This document shows, piece after piece, positions 24,930 to 37,580 of a stretch of 64,000 nt of DNA. The notes under the pieces are model-generated. The model saw only the letters and a program-made list of their open reading frames with translations, was not told the DNA's origin and did no database searches. Each line of letters begins with the position of its first letter. Position 1 is the first letter of the stretch. The DNA lies in the NCBI GenBank assembly GCA_008973525.1, contig WACJ01000226.1, forward strand, positions 310,001 through 374,000, in the 5' to 3' direction. Source of the stretch: Stenopsyche tienmushanensis. Lineage: Eukaryota > Arthropoda > Insecta > Trichoptera > Stenopsychidae. Both the position numbers and the translations under genes were made by a program.

Positions 24930-25310
24930 ATTTTCTTCGTTATCGTTATATTCAGGTATGACATCCGATCGCGAGGCGCTCATTCGCCATATCAGCGGTC
25001 CAAAAATTAGACCGATTGAGCATACAGACCTTATGGCCACTCCGTACTCTTTTAGGGCTTTTTGTGGCATTTTCTATGATCTGTAAGATCACAGAAGCAA
25101 CGAAGCGTCTAGATATTTTCTATTATAGTTACACACAACAGTAAACGCCATCTACACATTAGGTCGGATACTTTTGGGACTATATTTGTATATTATTTTA
25201 AAACATACGTTACGATAATATTAGTTAGCTTTAAAAAAATAAATTGGATTTTCCGAAGGGAGTTAAGTTAGATACTTACCACGGGCGCTTCATGCCCTAG
25301 TTACGGCTCT
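24930..25310 (-). repeat. Interspersed repeat with GATCTTACAGATCATAG motif, copy 1
   Basis: Read in reverse it has TTTTGGGACTAT-type, then CTAGACGCTTCGTTG, GTGATCTTACAGATCATAG, and CGAATGAGCGCCTCG with GATCGGATG. Copies lie at 39165-39375 and 54570-54925 in the other orientation. No terminal inverted repeats or coding frame recognised. Confidence 0.6.
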
Positions 25311-25329
25311 GGATATATCAATGGGTTTA

Positions 25330-26060
25330 TTGTAATAAATTGAATTTATCTCAATTGTAAATGATCGATTTACATCATGTTCTTCGGAAGGACGTAAGAA
25401 GTGAGACGTCTGGGATTTAAAACTTGATAAATCAATACCGAATGTCCAATGTGGGACAGTTATGACAGCTTTTCATTACGCCGCCTGACAACATTGACCC
25501 GCTGCTGAAACAATGCGGTCAAAATTTAAATTACAATTGTTCAAAGTCGACATAATTGTCCACGGGGCTTTTGATCTCTTCCATTTGAACTAGCTTTTCT
25601 AATCGCCGACTTTAGCACTCCTTATTTGCTTGGCAGTGCCGTTTCAGAGAGCCTCATTGCGCCGAGCTAACAACCCACTTTTGAGTCATGTTGATGCTGT
25701 TCGATTCTCGCATTGAAAACGGCTACCTTGTATTCTTTTGTGTACTATAATATTAATTTAAATGACTTGTATATTTTTTTACGAGCTTACATGCGACGTG
25801 CGACTTTAAAGTACGTGACGATCTTCATGATGAATAATTTATAGCCGCGTCCAGACGTATTACGCGACGTCGTTTATGTGTTATGCGAAATCAAATCATA
25901 TGCAAATGGAATATAAATATTTCACAAAGTGGCAATGCACCATTGAAGCAATTTAAAGGATGGCATTGAGCATTACATAAAATCAAAGAATTCTAGATTC
26001 ACAGTATATTTTATGCATGAGTTAGATCTATGACAACGTCTTCATTTGTTGATTGCTAAC
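25330..26060. other. Intronic stretch without recognised feature
   Basis: No domain or repeat end seen. Confidence 0.35.
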
Positions 26061-26067
26061 ATGGTGT

Positions 26068-26850
26068 ACACTTAAGAAAAAAGTAAACAATAATTTGTTC
26101 TACATCAAAATGTATTGAATAATATATTATCCATTCTGTTCTATTACCTTTCTCCATCTCTCCGGAAGCCTCATAATGTCTTCTTGCCAAAATTTTCCAG
26201 ATTTGTTGGCAAAATATTGATCAAAGTACATTTTTATATCATTTTTGAATTAAATTTTTTACCGCGTAAAGAATTTTTCAACGAAAGAAATAAATAATAA
26301 TCTGAAGGGGCAATGTCTGGAGAGTATAGAGGTTGAGGTAAAACGTCCCAGTCAAATGATAATAATTTATTTCTGACGAGCAAAGCAACATGAGGCCTGG
26401 CGTTATCGTCATGAAAAACAACGCCTCGTCTGTTCGCCAATTCTGGCCGTTTTCTGGCAATTGCATCCTTTAGATTGTCCAGTTGGAATCAATATTTAGT
26501 TGAATTGATATTTTCACCTTGCTGAAGTAGCTCATAATAAACTACCCCCTTCCAGTCCCACCAAATTCATAGCAAAACTTTTTTTGGATGTAGGCCAGGT
26601 TTAGCTACAGTTAAAGCTTCTGTACCCTTGGTCCGAGACCGTTTACGTTGGATATTCTCATAGAGTATCCAACTTTCATCTCCAGTGATAAGTCTCTTCA
26701 AAAAATATTGGCTAGTATGTCGCTGGAGAAGAAGATCGCATGTTGAAATACGCTGAAGTTTATTTGAATTAGTCAGTTCATGAGGAAGCCACACATCTGA
26801 ACGGTTGATGTAACCCAACTTTGTCAGATGATTATTGCTCCTAATTTATA
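26068..26850 (-). mobile_element. mariner transposase fragment, copy 3
   Basis: Minus-strand frames read GYINRSDVWLPHELT, LITGDESWILYENIQRKRS, KPGLHPKK, WDWKGVVYYELLQQGE and VVFHDDNARPHVALLV followed by SPDIAPSDYYLF. The spacing between the second and third Asp is 34 residues (DD34D). The first half of the DNA-binding region is missing, and frameshifts or stops break the reading. Same family as 12660-13251 and 21613-22382. Confidence 0.9.
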
Positions 26851-27270
26851 TTTGCGGAATTTTGAAGTTGAAATTGTCGGAATTTGAACCATAACTAAAT
26901 GTATCAAATGTGTCTTCTAATGCCCAATATCTGCCAACTAAACACAAACGTAGTATTTCAGAAATGTTACATGCGTATTCATGCGTAAATACGAATATTT
27001 TTACATTCAATAAAATGGAATTTGATGACAGTTATTCGCGATCACGATTCGTTTAAAATAAGACTGAAATCCAAGTTTTCCACAAAAGATGTGCTAAGCC
27101 AAATGTGTATCTTGCGAGCTTTCATATGCGTAATAAGCATATGTTATGCTTGTGTCGGCCTAATTTCTTTATCTGGCGTACTTCCGCCAACGCTCTTGTT
27201 TGCTGGGATGAAGAAAAGTTTGTTTATTCCTGACAATCACGAAGTAGCATTTAAATTTAGTAACGGTTAA
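26851..27270. other. Intronic stretch with one unidentified frame
   Basis: A frame at 27022-27270 (82 codons) has a hydrophobic middle (ICVISICYACVGLISLSGVL) but no recognisable family, start context or splice evidence. Probably chance. Confidence 0.25.
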
Positions 27271-27640
27271 CGCCGGGCTGGCAATGCCTTACTTGGGTTC
27301 CAACAGCAACAATAGCTGGCCCACTGCCTACACAAAACAATTCCTCCAGTTTATTGAGGCTTCTTGTGACGCACCTCTTCAAGGTCGGGTCTTCCATTAT
27401 TGGACCACTGAGGAATCTCATAATTGCTTTTGAGGTTGACTCAGCTGGAAGCCTGAGTCAACCTCCTTGGAGCGGCAGACGATTCTTACTTTCTAGACTT
27501 ATTTATATTAGGTTTCAAGTCACGAATTAGGTTCAACAGCTTTATATACATAAAGTAGGATTATTGGCTTCGAGATTTAAGCCAACTGGGTCAGGCAACG
27601 CTTTTGTATATATGTCCTGGTACAATAAACGAGTTTGCAT
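27271..27640 (+). repeat. GC-richer block, possible solo LTR, with a hairpin
   Basis: The block is more GC-rich than its surroundings. A perfect 13-bp inverted repeat GAGGTTGACTCAG / CTGAGTCAACCTC lies at 27432-27465 with an 8-base loop. Near the end GGTACAATAAACGAG followed by CATTGTAACA resembles the poly(A) signal and 3' edge of a retroviral-type LTR. I could not prove a target duplication. Confidence 0.3.
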
Positions 27641-27714
27641 TGTAACAATGTTTGCCAATTATTCATTTCCTTAAACATTATTATTTTCTTCGTATTCAAG
27701 AAACCTTAATACAC

Positions 27715-28470
27715 TTAAACCTTTTTTGGTGCGTTCCGCGGAAGATCGCACAAAAAAAGCTATGACTTACATAGAAAAAATGGAGATGCGTCCCATGGAT
27801 TTTGAAAACTACATAACTTTGAAACAGCTATATAAAATATATCCAAAATCGCATAAAAAAGTTAATAAAAAAACAGGAAAACATTTTTATAATTTTCGTT
27901 GCGATTTTCGATATGACTCATTGTTCTGTGGAGATTTTTAGAACTAAAAAAAAAAAAACACAAAATGGCGACTGTTTAAAAAAATCAGTTGTAATTATTT
28001 AGCCTTATTTTGTCAGTTTTAATTTTTTTTGTAAAATAGTATCCAGTTTAAAATAAATTAATTAATTGAAACTTGAGATATGATGTCAACCGTGTTAAAA
28101 AAGTAGTTTCAAGAAACACGCGTTAAAAGATTTCATTATGCCAAGTTGCCGCGTCACTAAAATAGCGCATAACTCCGTAAATAGTTAGAATTTTTAAAAT
28201 TCCTGTTGAGAATGTTTTTGTAATAGTTGGAAAACATTTTAACAATGCAAATAAACCAGATTTACACAGTCACAATTTTTTTTTCCAAATTTCGGTTAGT
28301 GTTGATGATTTATTTCCTATTTTATCCAAAATATCACGATACGTACTCTTTATGAATTTTAAAAAAATCGCATAACTTCGAAATCGCACAAAAAAAGTCG
28401 CACAAAAAGAAGTTTGAGCGTATCTCGTTGATATTTCCAGAATATGAATTAGATCCAATATTATTTCTAC
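27715..28470 (+). repeat. GCATAACTTCGAAATCGCAC repeat, copy 1
   Basis: It begins with TTTTTTGGTGCGTTCCGCGG and ATCGCACAAAAAAAGC, and ends with GCATAACTTCGAAATCGCAC followed by AAAAAAAGTCGCAC. The order matches 46898-47690, and a fragment is at 41335-41390. The ends are loosely inverted relative to each other. Frames inside (for example 27726-27941) are not recognised. Confidence 0.6.
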
Positions 28471-28733
28471 ATCTAATATGATTTTGTGATGTTAGCGCAA
28501 GATGTTTGGGCAAATGTTGGGTTTTATGACATGGTTTATGGATTTATCGATTAATTCTTGCCGAGCGGGATCGATATTGTCCATAGCATCCATGATTACT
28601 ATATTTCTTCCAAAATTGATTCTTAATTTTCGCCATTTGTATTATAAATAAGATATTGAGGCGATCCATCGTCTGAATTAAAATTTGGATGTTGGATTTT
28701 AGGAAAACTATTCTTTTGGGGCATTATTCATCA

Positions 28734-28894
28734 TTAACACATTCCCGTCGGGTTACGCATTGCTATTCGCCTAACGTGGGATGTATTTACGGTTATCGCG
28801 TTAAACCCTTTTTTTAAGCCAATGAATCACATGGCTAAAGTCTACAGATAGTACACGAAAAACACACAGATGTATCCCGACGGAAATGTGTTAA
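28734..28894. mobile_element. 161-bp TTAA MITE with near-perfect inverted ends
   Basis: It begins TTAACACATTCCCGTCGGG and ends CCCGACGGAAATGTGTTAA; the two ends are inverted with a single mismatch. No coding frame. Single ends of the same type occur at 33405-33441, 34157-34185 and 44288-44320, so the family is multi-copy. Confidence 0.85.
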
Positions 28895-30600
28895 TATAGC
28901 GTTTGACAAACGTTAGTTTTTTTGTTAAATTCCCAAATCATAGGCAAACTAGGTTTTAAAATTATTTTTATATCCGCTTTGAATTATATACCACAAGCAC
29001 TGGTTTCGATATTAAATCCCCATTGATTTTAACACCCATAATAAGGGTGGAACGCTAATCAAGGAAGCACTAAACGTAAAATGTGTTCCGTATATTTTTT
29101 GTAAATAAAATTATGATACAATATGCTCTTATTATGCCTCTTTTTTACTCACTATATCGTCGATATTCATATTATCAAAATCGGGGCTTCGAACAGAAGC
29201 ACAAGGCTCTGCATTGAAAATGTGGTTTTAAATCTCATTATAAGATAGCTTTCATTCTCGTTAAAACATGACTTCAAAATAAGATATAATCTGAACATTT
29301 CCTCGTTTTCTTATGACCACACGCTGTTCCAAATTATTAATAGGCTCTCATTGTAACAATTGCCTAATTTGTCAATTGTAATCAATGTTATGTTAGTGTC
29401 TTATGGAAATTAAATGACATTTTATTTAAAATTATAATGAAATATATCAAAGCTCGCATTCTAACCGCACCTAACGGCATCGACCTTTAGTGCAGGGTGC
29501 AGTTTATACATGCGAACCGCAGCGGTGGAAGCTCCTATTTACTCATGTGTTCCTGATACGCGACTGCAAATTCTCCACCCATTTCCCCCATTCCACTGAA
29601 AATATAAATTTCAGCGCTCAGCACACACCCGTTTTCCATGGTAGACTTTACTAGGGAAATTATTCTTCCACGCTTGATAAATTAAGGATTTTTTAGATAG
29701 TCTCATTAGATAAACTCAGGATTGGGAGCATTAATCTTACTAATTTGTCAAATTTGTTAATAGAGTATAATCTGGAATTGAACCCAAACCTTTAAAGTAA
29801 ATGTCCAGGATCCAAACAATTATGCCAACACTTGGTTTTTTGACATTATGATGAATCACAACAAAATATCACTCGAATCGACTATCCTCCGAATGCCATT
29901 CTTCATTTTCAAGTCAGTGAACTCCTAAACGAGTGCAAGCGTCGATGAACAGCAATTAACACGTTTCTGTTGTTGTGATCACGGAATTTCCAATGCTAAA
30001 GGGACAGGTGTAAAAGGTGACGACAGTTTTTACTCTCCGTATGGCACAACACTGCTTTTAGTGTCCATTGTTATGTTGTGGATGCCAAAGAGATCGTTAA
30101 GCAACACGCCGAATACTTTGTTAGAAAGTGGATAAGAACGTGCAGATTTTTTTTATACGGTGCCTGTAGGTAGTTCCGCGATTAAGCGGTCGGGGCTAGT
30201 ATTTTATATCTACAATCTTGGTGTTCAAATCTACAGCAGGTGTGGAGTTTTTAAATAATATTCGCCATCCATTTTAAATGAAATTCAGCCATCTTCATAT
30301 CGTCATACGACAAATTTGAGAAAATCAGAATTTTTATATCTTTATCATCCGATCTTCCCTCATACAATACCACCTCATTAATCATCATCAGCATAATTTG
30401 TTCTAATGACGAATGCATAGACAAAAAATAGTTGTATTATACATCTGTTTCGGCATTGAGCATCTTTAGAATTGAGATATGAAGATATCATAATAATTAT
30501 CAAATTTTATGCATGAAAAACTGAACATATATATAAATATATTTTTAAGTTGAATCATCGTAGGATCTGAACTAAACAATTCTCTCAATTGTCATCCAAT
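28895..30600. other. Intronic stretch, mostly unrecognised, with SINE-like pieces
   Basis: At 29755-29830 the minus strand has GTTTGGATCCTGGAC followed by GGGTTCAATTCC, like the candidate SINE at 50788-50870. At 30170-30240 a plus-strand GGTGTTCAAATCT is a weak B-box. No genes seen. Confidence 0.3.
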
Positions 30601-30604
30601 TGAT

Positions 30605-30735
30605 CAGCAGCAGCATTTCGTCTTGATAAAGTCAAGTGCTTTTCATGCTTCAATGATAAAACGATGTAAACAGAAGATGATTTCCCAGAAGTTGTCGATA
30701 ATTATATTATTATCTGTTGTTTAGGGAAATGCTAA
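30605..30735 (+). repeat. Repeat pair with 50122-50245, member 1
   Basis: About 125 bases nearly identical to 50122-50245: GATAAAACGATGTAAACAG, AGATGATTTCCC(A/G)GAAG, TTGTCGATAATTATATT and GGGAAATGCTAATG. It lies next to a mariner-like fragment. Class unknown. Confidence 0.7.
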
Positions 30736-30769
30736 TGTAGTTGGGGCATCAGATTTTGTATGCCAGTGT

Positions 30770-31160
30770 CAGTTCAGACCTTCACCGACAGCTCTTTTTG
30801 GACTGTATTTTGGATTTTGGAGTGACACACCCAAGTTTCTTCCCCCGTTACGATAGAGTCCAGAAAAACTTCTCCATCCTGTGCAAAAAGATCCAAAAAA
30901 AAAAAATTAACGGTGCTTCGGTGTAAGCATTCTGGGCACCAATGGAATACACAACTCGCCATAACCAAGTTTTTCCGACACAATATCATCGGGGAGATTT
31001 CGAAAAATTATTTGCAAACAAATATTTATAATCTCCCATTAGCTGCATCTTCGTGAGTGTCAGTATAGTATTTTCTGAATAACCCACTTCGTAACATGTT
31101 GTCGACTCATCACATCACTACCATAAACGTCCACGATTTTCCGATGGATATTCGCGGCAG
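30770..31160 (-). pseudogene. mariner-like transposase fragment (SETMAR-type lineage)
   Basis: A minus-strand frame reads LDSIVTGEETWVCHS after CVFHWCPECL and DLFAQDGEVF. This corresponds to the first catalytic region of mariner transposases (VTGDETWV) with the WVPR(M/L)L region before it. Asp is replaced by Glu at the catalytic position. Only the middle of the gene remains. Confidence 0.65.
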
Positions 31161-31284
31161 TATTATTCTGTAAAGTCATAAAACGTCATAAAAGTCGTAA
31201 AGTCATGAACTTTACTTTCTAGATGACCCTCGTAGAATGCTAATTATAAAATAAGGAATAAAATGTATGTATGCTATTTAGCTT

Positions 31285-31475
31285 GGAAGGTAGTGTAACA
31301 GCCCTCGGGGTGCCGCCGACTTCGCGAGCCCCCGTGCTGTCGTCTTCGCCGCTGTCACGGCTGCCAACCGTGACGTGATTCCGGTCTCGAAAATCGCACC
31401 GCGGGTCACGCGCAGCGCCGGACGATCGACGGCAGACATACCCCCACAACAACGGGACGGGGCGGGTTCTTTAAT
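31285..31475. other. GC-rich island of unknown nature
   Basis: A sharp GC-rich block in AT-rich DNA. It starts TGTAACAGCCCTCGGGGTG, which would suit the 5' edge of an LTR, and contains CGCACCGCGGGTCACGCGCA. No partner LTR, coding domain or tRNA was seen. Confidence 0.3.
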
Positions 31476-32281
31476 ACTCTACGACGACGATCAGAATATG
31501 TCTTGATCATCAAAAATATGGCCAGCTTAAAGCCGACCAAACTGTCGACGACAGAAAATTTTAATCCACGCAACAGTAGTAAAAAACCACACAATAAGAC
31601 CATGTAGATTTTACTAGAAAATGCATTCAAGAGTATATTAAATTAATCTGGAGCAAAACTAGGAATAATGAACGATCTTAAATATGTTCTTAAAAGTATT
31701 TTGTCATAATCAGATAAATCATTATCTGCGATGTGATGTGTATAATAAAATTTTAATTGGATGTTGATAATATATCAAGATACTAAGATTTGGAGAACGA
31801 CCATAGAATCCATCCGGATGGATTCAGAAGAATCTAATAATATTTATGTCGTAATTAATTACAATCATTTGATACTCTTATTTAATGTCATATTGATTAC
31901 TAGTAATAACTCTAATGTTTTATGATTTGTTATGAGCATTAACACTTTACAGTCCGTGCTCGAGTTAAGCGCGATGAGAATGGCGTAACTTTAGCTTAAA
32001 ATAATACCGCATGAACTTGATATAGATGTAAATTTCTTTCTAAGAATGACAATATACACATGTATCGATATTTTAATCGTATAAAATATATGTAAATGAC
32101 ATCCGTCGGCAAAATATAGCAAATTGTATATTAAAAAAAAAAATTTTTTTTACAAATTCATCATAGAATACATTCAAATAAACAAATTTAAAAAATGTAT
32201 ATGATGATCTGGCGAATGCAATAATGCACGCTCAGCCTCCACACTCTTTGGATGTATCGTCACGATGGTTAGGGATGTATC

Positions 32282-32640
32282 CCGATTCCCCGACAAATTA
32301 TTTATTTCCGTCGCTGCAGATGATTAATTATATACTATAATACTTTGATGTGATTCGTAATTATATTACGGAGGAATATAAAATATTCTGAAGCCCGTAT
32401 CTATTATATTTCATATCGATATTCCCATGATTAGAGTCGAGGTGTAGTAAATACATCACCGGTGGAGAAATGTTAATATAACAATTTGAAAAACATATAT
32501 GTATACATACATTAGACAGTCACTGTCCCTAGACGTCGCATAAGCTCGCCAATTAGTAGTTACGCCACTGTTTACAAGCATCCAGATTTCAGCGGGAATG
32601 TCTAGATTTAGTTGTCTTCGTCGTGCTGGTGAGGTTTTAT
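32282..32640 (-). mobile_element. CCCGGGATT-type repeat, copy 3
   Basis: It runs from ACAAATTATTTATTTCCGTC through the conserved core in reverse (GAGGTGTAGTAAATACATCA) and CGCCAATTAGTAGTTACGCC to a TCTAGATTTAGTTGTCTTC end. Confidence 0.7.
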
Positions 32641-35338
32641 GTATTGTACTTTTTCCTCAAATGGATGGATTATGGCTGGTATCCAAGATCATCACGTCTT
32701 TTAGATTCGTTTCGGCCGTCTTTTTTCGAGATGGTCTCCAGCTTCTTCGAGATGGATGCATCTTGGATGGAAGTGATGATGAGATCTGCCAGCAGAGCGC
32801 GAGCAGTGACTCGTGTGACTAATGCGGCTGATGTGATGACCTCCATACGGAAGATACCGTAAGCCCAGGGCATAGGCCTGCTCAGGCTGACATGCACGGT
32901 CTACTTCTTCAGTCAAAATACCTTCGCGAATGTGGATGAGTGTATGTACCTGTTTGCAGTTTATATAACCCGACTCATGACGAGTTTTTTTAAAAACTAT
33001 ATTACGTTAAGAAATGATGCATTGTGCTTCAATGCATCTATGGCTGCGCCCGATTGCTCAATGATGGCGCGCTGGAGCTGGTTTGGCCCAAATTTTTCGA
33101 CGTCGAAAAAATGTTAAAACGAAAGTAGATGACGAAGATGCTTTTCGCATTCAATGGAAATTCTTGAAAGTTTGATTTATCGGTCGCCGTTTGTGGTGAG
33201 TTCAAGTACGCATGCGGTTTGATTGGATAGCACATGATGTGTCCAAGCACCGGGAGAAGATAGCGACAAACGAAATTTCTCTCATTTTATTATTTCTATT
33301 TTTGCACAATCAGTGTGTTATAAAAAGAGCAATTCGACACATTTGGGTACAATAGATGGTACTGTCGACCAGGCGACCAAAGGTGTGCAAAGGTGCGCCA
33401 AAAGACGCACATATGCGTAACCCGGCGGGAATGTGTTTTAATTGCAAGCGCATTGCGTCCAAATCCAACACATTCGTACGCTATTAAAATATATTCAATT
33501 GGTCATCAATGTCTCAATTAAAGATACCCTACATAGCCATAATTTAGTCGAGATTTTAAATATTGCTGATATGCAGGGAAATCCACGGCTAAATCATTCA
33601 TAATCGATTAATTCACGTTTAAAATAATTACACTCGCAAGTGTATTTATTTACATTCGCTCGTTCCATTAAAGCATTTCGGTTTATCATTTGATACTTTC
33701 ACCGAATCTCATTCGTTAATCATCAACCGAATGATGGTGACGTCGGGGCCATAATTGAGCGTATGGTGCAGGATAAAGCGAAATCGGTGGGAAACCTCTC
33801 AAATGAACGATCATTAAATTTGATTTGTGTCAAATGCCTAAATTTGACTTACATTTGAACTCCCAAATCTAATACGTTTTTAAATTAATTTTCATTCCGC
33901 AATTGTTATATTACTATGTAAGTGACCCCAATAAATCATATCAAATATGCAAAGTCTTAGATAAACTCAAATAATCTTATCAACCGGCTCTGTCGAGCCG
34001 GTATGAGTTTGTTACTGCATTTTGCATTTAAATCGATTTGAAATGCATCTGCATTAGATAAAAGCTTTTGATTTACATACAAGACAGAGTGTACTGAGTG
34101 ATTTTATTGGGTTTATTAATGCAATGGTCATTCCACGGGTTATTGAGGTAGGCATATTAACACATTCCCGTCGGGTTGCGTATATCATTGTCTTTAGTTA
34201 TTAATAAATAAAATGTCTATTTTACTATGAACTGCTATTATGGAAAATGTAAGATTATCAAAGTTAATATATTCTATGAGCGTTCTTCATATAATATAAT
34301 ATATGCTAATGGGGAAGGTGAAATGTTAAATCTTCAAGCACACTTCAAAAATGTCCACTGATGATAATCTTAACTGTCATGCATGTTCCGTTACAGAATA
34401 ATTTAAATATGATCAACTGGCTTGGGATGCTGTCGTCATCCTATTTGATAAGGATTGCTATTCATGATTATTGCGATCGAATCGATTGGTAACATCGCAG
34501 CTTTGAGTATTAACATCTGATGGACGTCTTCAACGGGTTCTAAAAAACCGGAAAAAGAAAACAAACACAGGTCATCACGAAAGTATCGTATCATTTCATA
34601 ATTGACACCGTTACTTACGGAACCATCGCATAATATTGTAGAGATTTTGTATTAATAAAACAAATAGCGTTATTTGCAGAGGGGCTATGCGAAATTCTTT
34701 TAATAATACTTATACTGTCACAGACATTTCGATCGAAATAACTCATTGATACATTATAATGCACGTTATAAATGTATTTTCATTCTATACACAGTCTAGG
34801 AATGTGCCATTTCGATTTCGATATGCTTGGAAGACAGTAGCATTACATGCCAATAAAAACAGTCAAACGTTTGATCAAAATCGACAAAATAATTGTTGCA
34901 TGTCAAAGATTTAAAATATTTGCTGAATCACACAATCTGAGTAAATGATACGTTGTAATTATAACATCAACGTTGTTTGATTGAGTACATAATAAGAAAA
35001 TGTGTTTATTTTCAACGACGACGATGATCTTTATTGAAGCTTTCATTTTTTAATCTTAAAATCGTGTAAATTAACGAAAAATATCTTTGTCTTCACATTA
35101 TTGAATTAACAATTCCTAAAAAATCCCATGGACTGATGATTTTAAACATATTCAGCCTTTAAAGGAAAGTCTGCCCAATTACCAAAACAATCTAGATTTG
35201 TTAAAGCATGTTTAGAATAGCATACGAAATTGGAAAGGCGACAACCGGTCAAAAATGTGTTATGTAAAAATCACGGGGTCATGTCAAAAATCATAAAAGA
35301 GCAAGAAAAATATTTTTTTCTTGCAGACTTTTTTCTTG
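32641..35338. other. Intronic stretch, mostly unrecognised
   Basis: Overlapping frames at 32598-32916 on three phases show no domain. MITE-type ends lie at 33405-33441 and 34157-34185. Nothing else is recognised. Confidence 0.35.
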
Positions 35339-35765
35339 CAGAAAACAGTGGCGTAACTACTAATTGGCGAGCTTAGGCGACGCCTAGGGACAGTGACTGT
35401 CTAATGTATGTATACATATATACACTTACATATATATTTTTCAAATTGTTATATTAACATTTCCCCACCGGTGATGTATTTGCTACACCTCAACTCTAAT
35501 AATGGGAATATCCATATGAAATATAATAGATACGGGCTTCAAATTTTTTGTATTCCTCCGTAATATAATTGCGAATCACATAAAAGTATCATAGTATACA
35601 ATTATTCGTCTGCAGTGACGGAAATAAATAATTTGTCGGGAAATCGGGAATTTTGCGAGTTTTAGTCCGTATCTCAGCAGTGGTGTTATACGAAAATGGG
35701 ATCTTATGCGGTCATTAAATCAAACTAGCATTTAAATATCTAATCCCGGGATTAGATTCCCTACC
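35339..35765 (+). mobile_element. CCCGGGATT-type repeat, copy 4
   Basis: It begins CAGTGGCGTAACTACTAATT, carries the core (GGTGATGTATTTGCTACACC) and ends TAATCCCGGGATTAGATTCC. Confidence 0.75.
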
Positions 35766-36462
35766 TGTGATTATAACCGAATCCAGCTAATCAACAGTGT
35801 TTTGACTATCGTCATCCTATCGCTGTTTTTAAGTCACAGCCTCCCAATTTTCACTTTCTTTCGCCTTTTTTGCAGACAAATAGGCGGATTGCTTTTTACC
35901 CATCAATCATACATGCGTGGACGATTCGAGAAGCAATGACCGTTCGTCTGTTCTTTCCGCGGTGATCATATTACGTCGATGCAAATCGCTTTTTTTCGAA
36001 TAAAATAACATAATCGACGTAATGTGAAGAACCTTGGTGGAATTTCATAGATATGGTCGATTTGCGCAATTGCATGCAATCGAGTTTGTATTATTTGAAA
36101 TGTCGAATCGATAATGTCTACTTGGAAGAACGTTCTCCACTTGTTAAATATTTGATTGGGTTAAAAACAGAAGCGGAAAGAATGGGCCATCGATATTCTA
36201 ATATAACGATTAGATGAATTCGTCCTGCTTCAGATCAATTTAAATCCTTCCCAAAAAAAAAAAATGACAATGAAAAAAACATGATATTTAAATCAAGACT
36301 TCCAAACCGTTATATTTTTCATTTCGGTTTTTGTTCCGGTTCGGTTCTTCAACTAGAATTAGAAATAGTCAATAATATTATTTATTAAACGAGATTTTAT
36401 AATTTTGGACATGTACATTGTAATACATAATTGAAATCTGGGGGTCAAAGATAAGCTATTCT

Positions 36463-36690
36463 TATATATAAAAATGAATTGGGTTTTGTTCGTTCGAAAT
36501 GCGCTGCCATATCATTCATCGGATTGCGATAAAACTTCGTCCACTTATTGCTAAAAATTTTGCGAGTAACATAGGTATAGTTTAATATATAAAAATCGAT
36601 GTTTGTTTGTTCGTATTTAATGCACTGCCATACCGTTCATTCAATTGCGATAAAACTTTGCCAATTTATTGTTTGGACTTGCAACAGTTT
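36463..36690 (-). repeat. Tandem-dimer interspersed repeat, copy 4 (reverse)
   Basis: TATATATAAAAATGAATTGG then TTCGAAATGCGCTGCCATA, then TATATAAAAATCGATGTTTG and a second GCACTGCCATACCGTTCAT unit: both units present in reverse. Confidence 0.75.
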
Positions 36691-37189
36691 TATTGCCAAT
36701 CGGCATCATCAAAATAAAGCTATGTATTATCAAAATATCATTTAGTATATTATTAAAATATGTAAATTTCAACATCTAACTTTTTAAATATTTTGCTTAA
36801 AAGGCTACTAAGCTAAATTTTTATTTTTTAAATTCAGACTGGCCACGTTTTGCCGATGCGTAATCCGATCAGGATTTCACTTTAAGCAAAAGTGTAATAC
36901 CAAAAATACTACATACGAATATTTGCCGACGCACGGGATCAATTTGCCACATGTCTGCGTTGAATTTGCCACATGTGGCGAATGGTAAATTGTTAGACAT
37001 CGTCGATATATATATATAATTAATGTAGGCATTTTCACTTGCGATGGTCAAAAAAATGTTTCTGATTCTACGTCTGACCACATTTCTGTTCGATTTTTAC
37101 ACTTTTATTTTACCGGCCATCTTTTCGCAGCTTGACGTAATCGTAGAGGAAGAAGATGAATAACTTTATTGCAAACCATTATCTGAACG

Positions 37190-37580
37190 CTAGGAAACAG
37201 TGGCGTAACTACTAATTGGCGAGCTTATGCGACGCCTAGGGGCAGTAACTGTCTAATCTATGTATACATATATACAGTGCGTATATGTTTTTCAAATTGT
37301 TATATTAACATTTCCCTACCGGTGATGTATTTACTACACCTCGACTCTAATAATGGGAATATCGATATGAAATATAATAGATACGGGCTTCAAAATTTTT
37401 ATATTTCTCCGTAATATAACTACGAATCACATCAAAGTATTATAGTATACAAGTATTCGTCTGCAGCGACGGAAATAAATAATTCGAAATCGGGAATTTT
37501 GCGAGTTTTTGTCTGTGTCTCAGCAAAAAGGAATATTTATAGGATTGAAATTTTGGCTCGGGATTGGATTCCTTGGCTCG
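37190..37580 (+). mobile_element. CCCGGGATT-type repeat, copy 5
   Basis: CAGTGGCGTAACTACTAATT, then the core, then a GGGAATTTTGCGAG stretch and a TTGGCTCGGGATTGGATTCC end. Very similar to copy 4. Confidence 0.75.
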
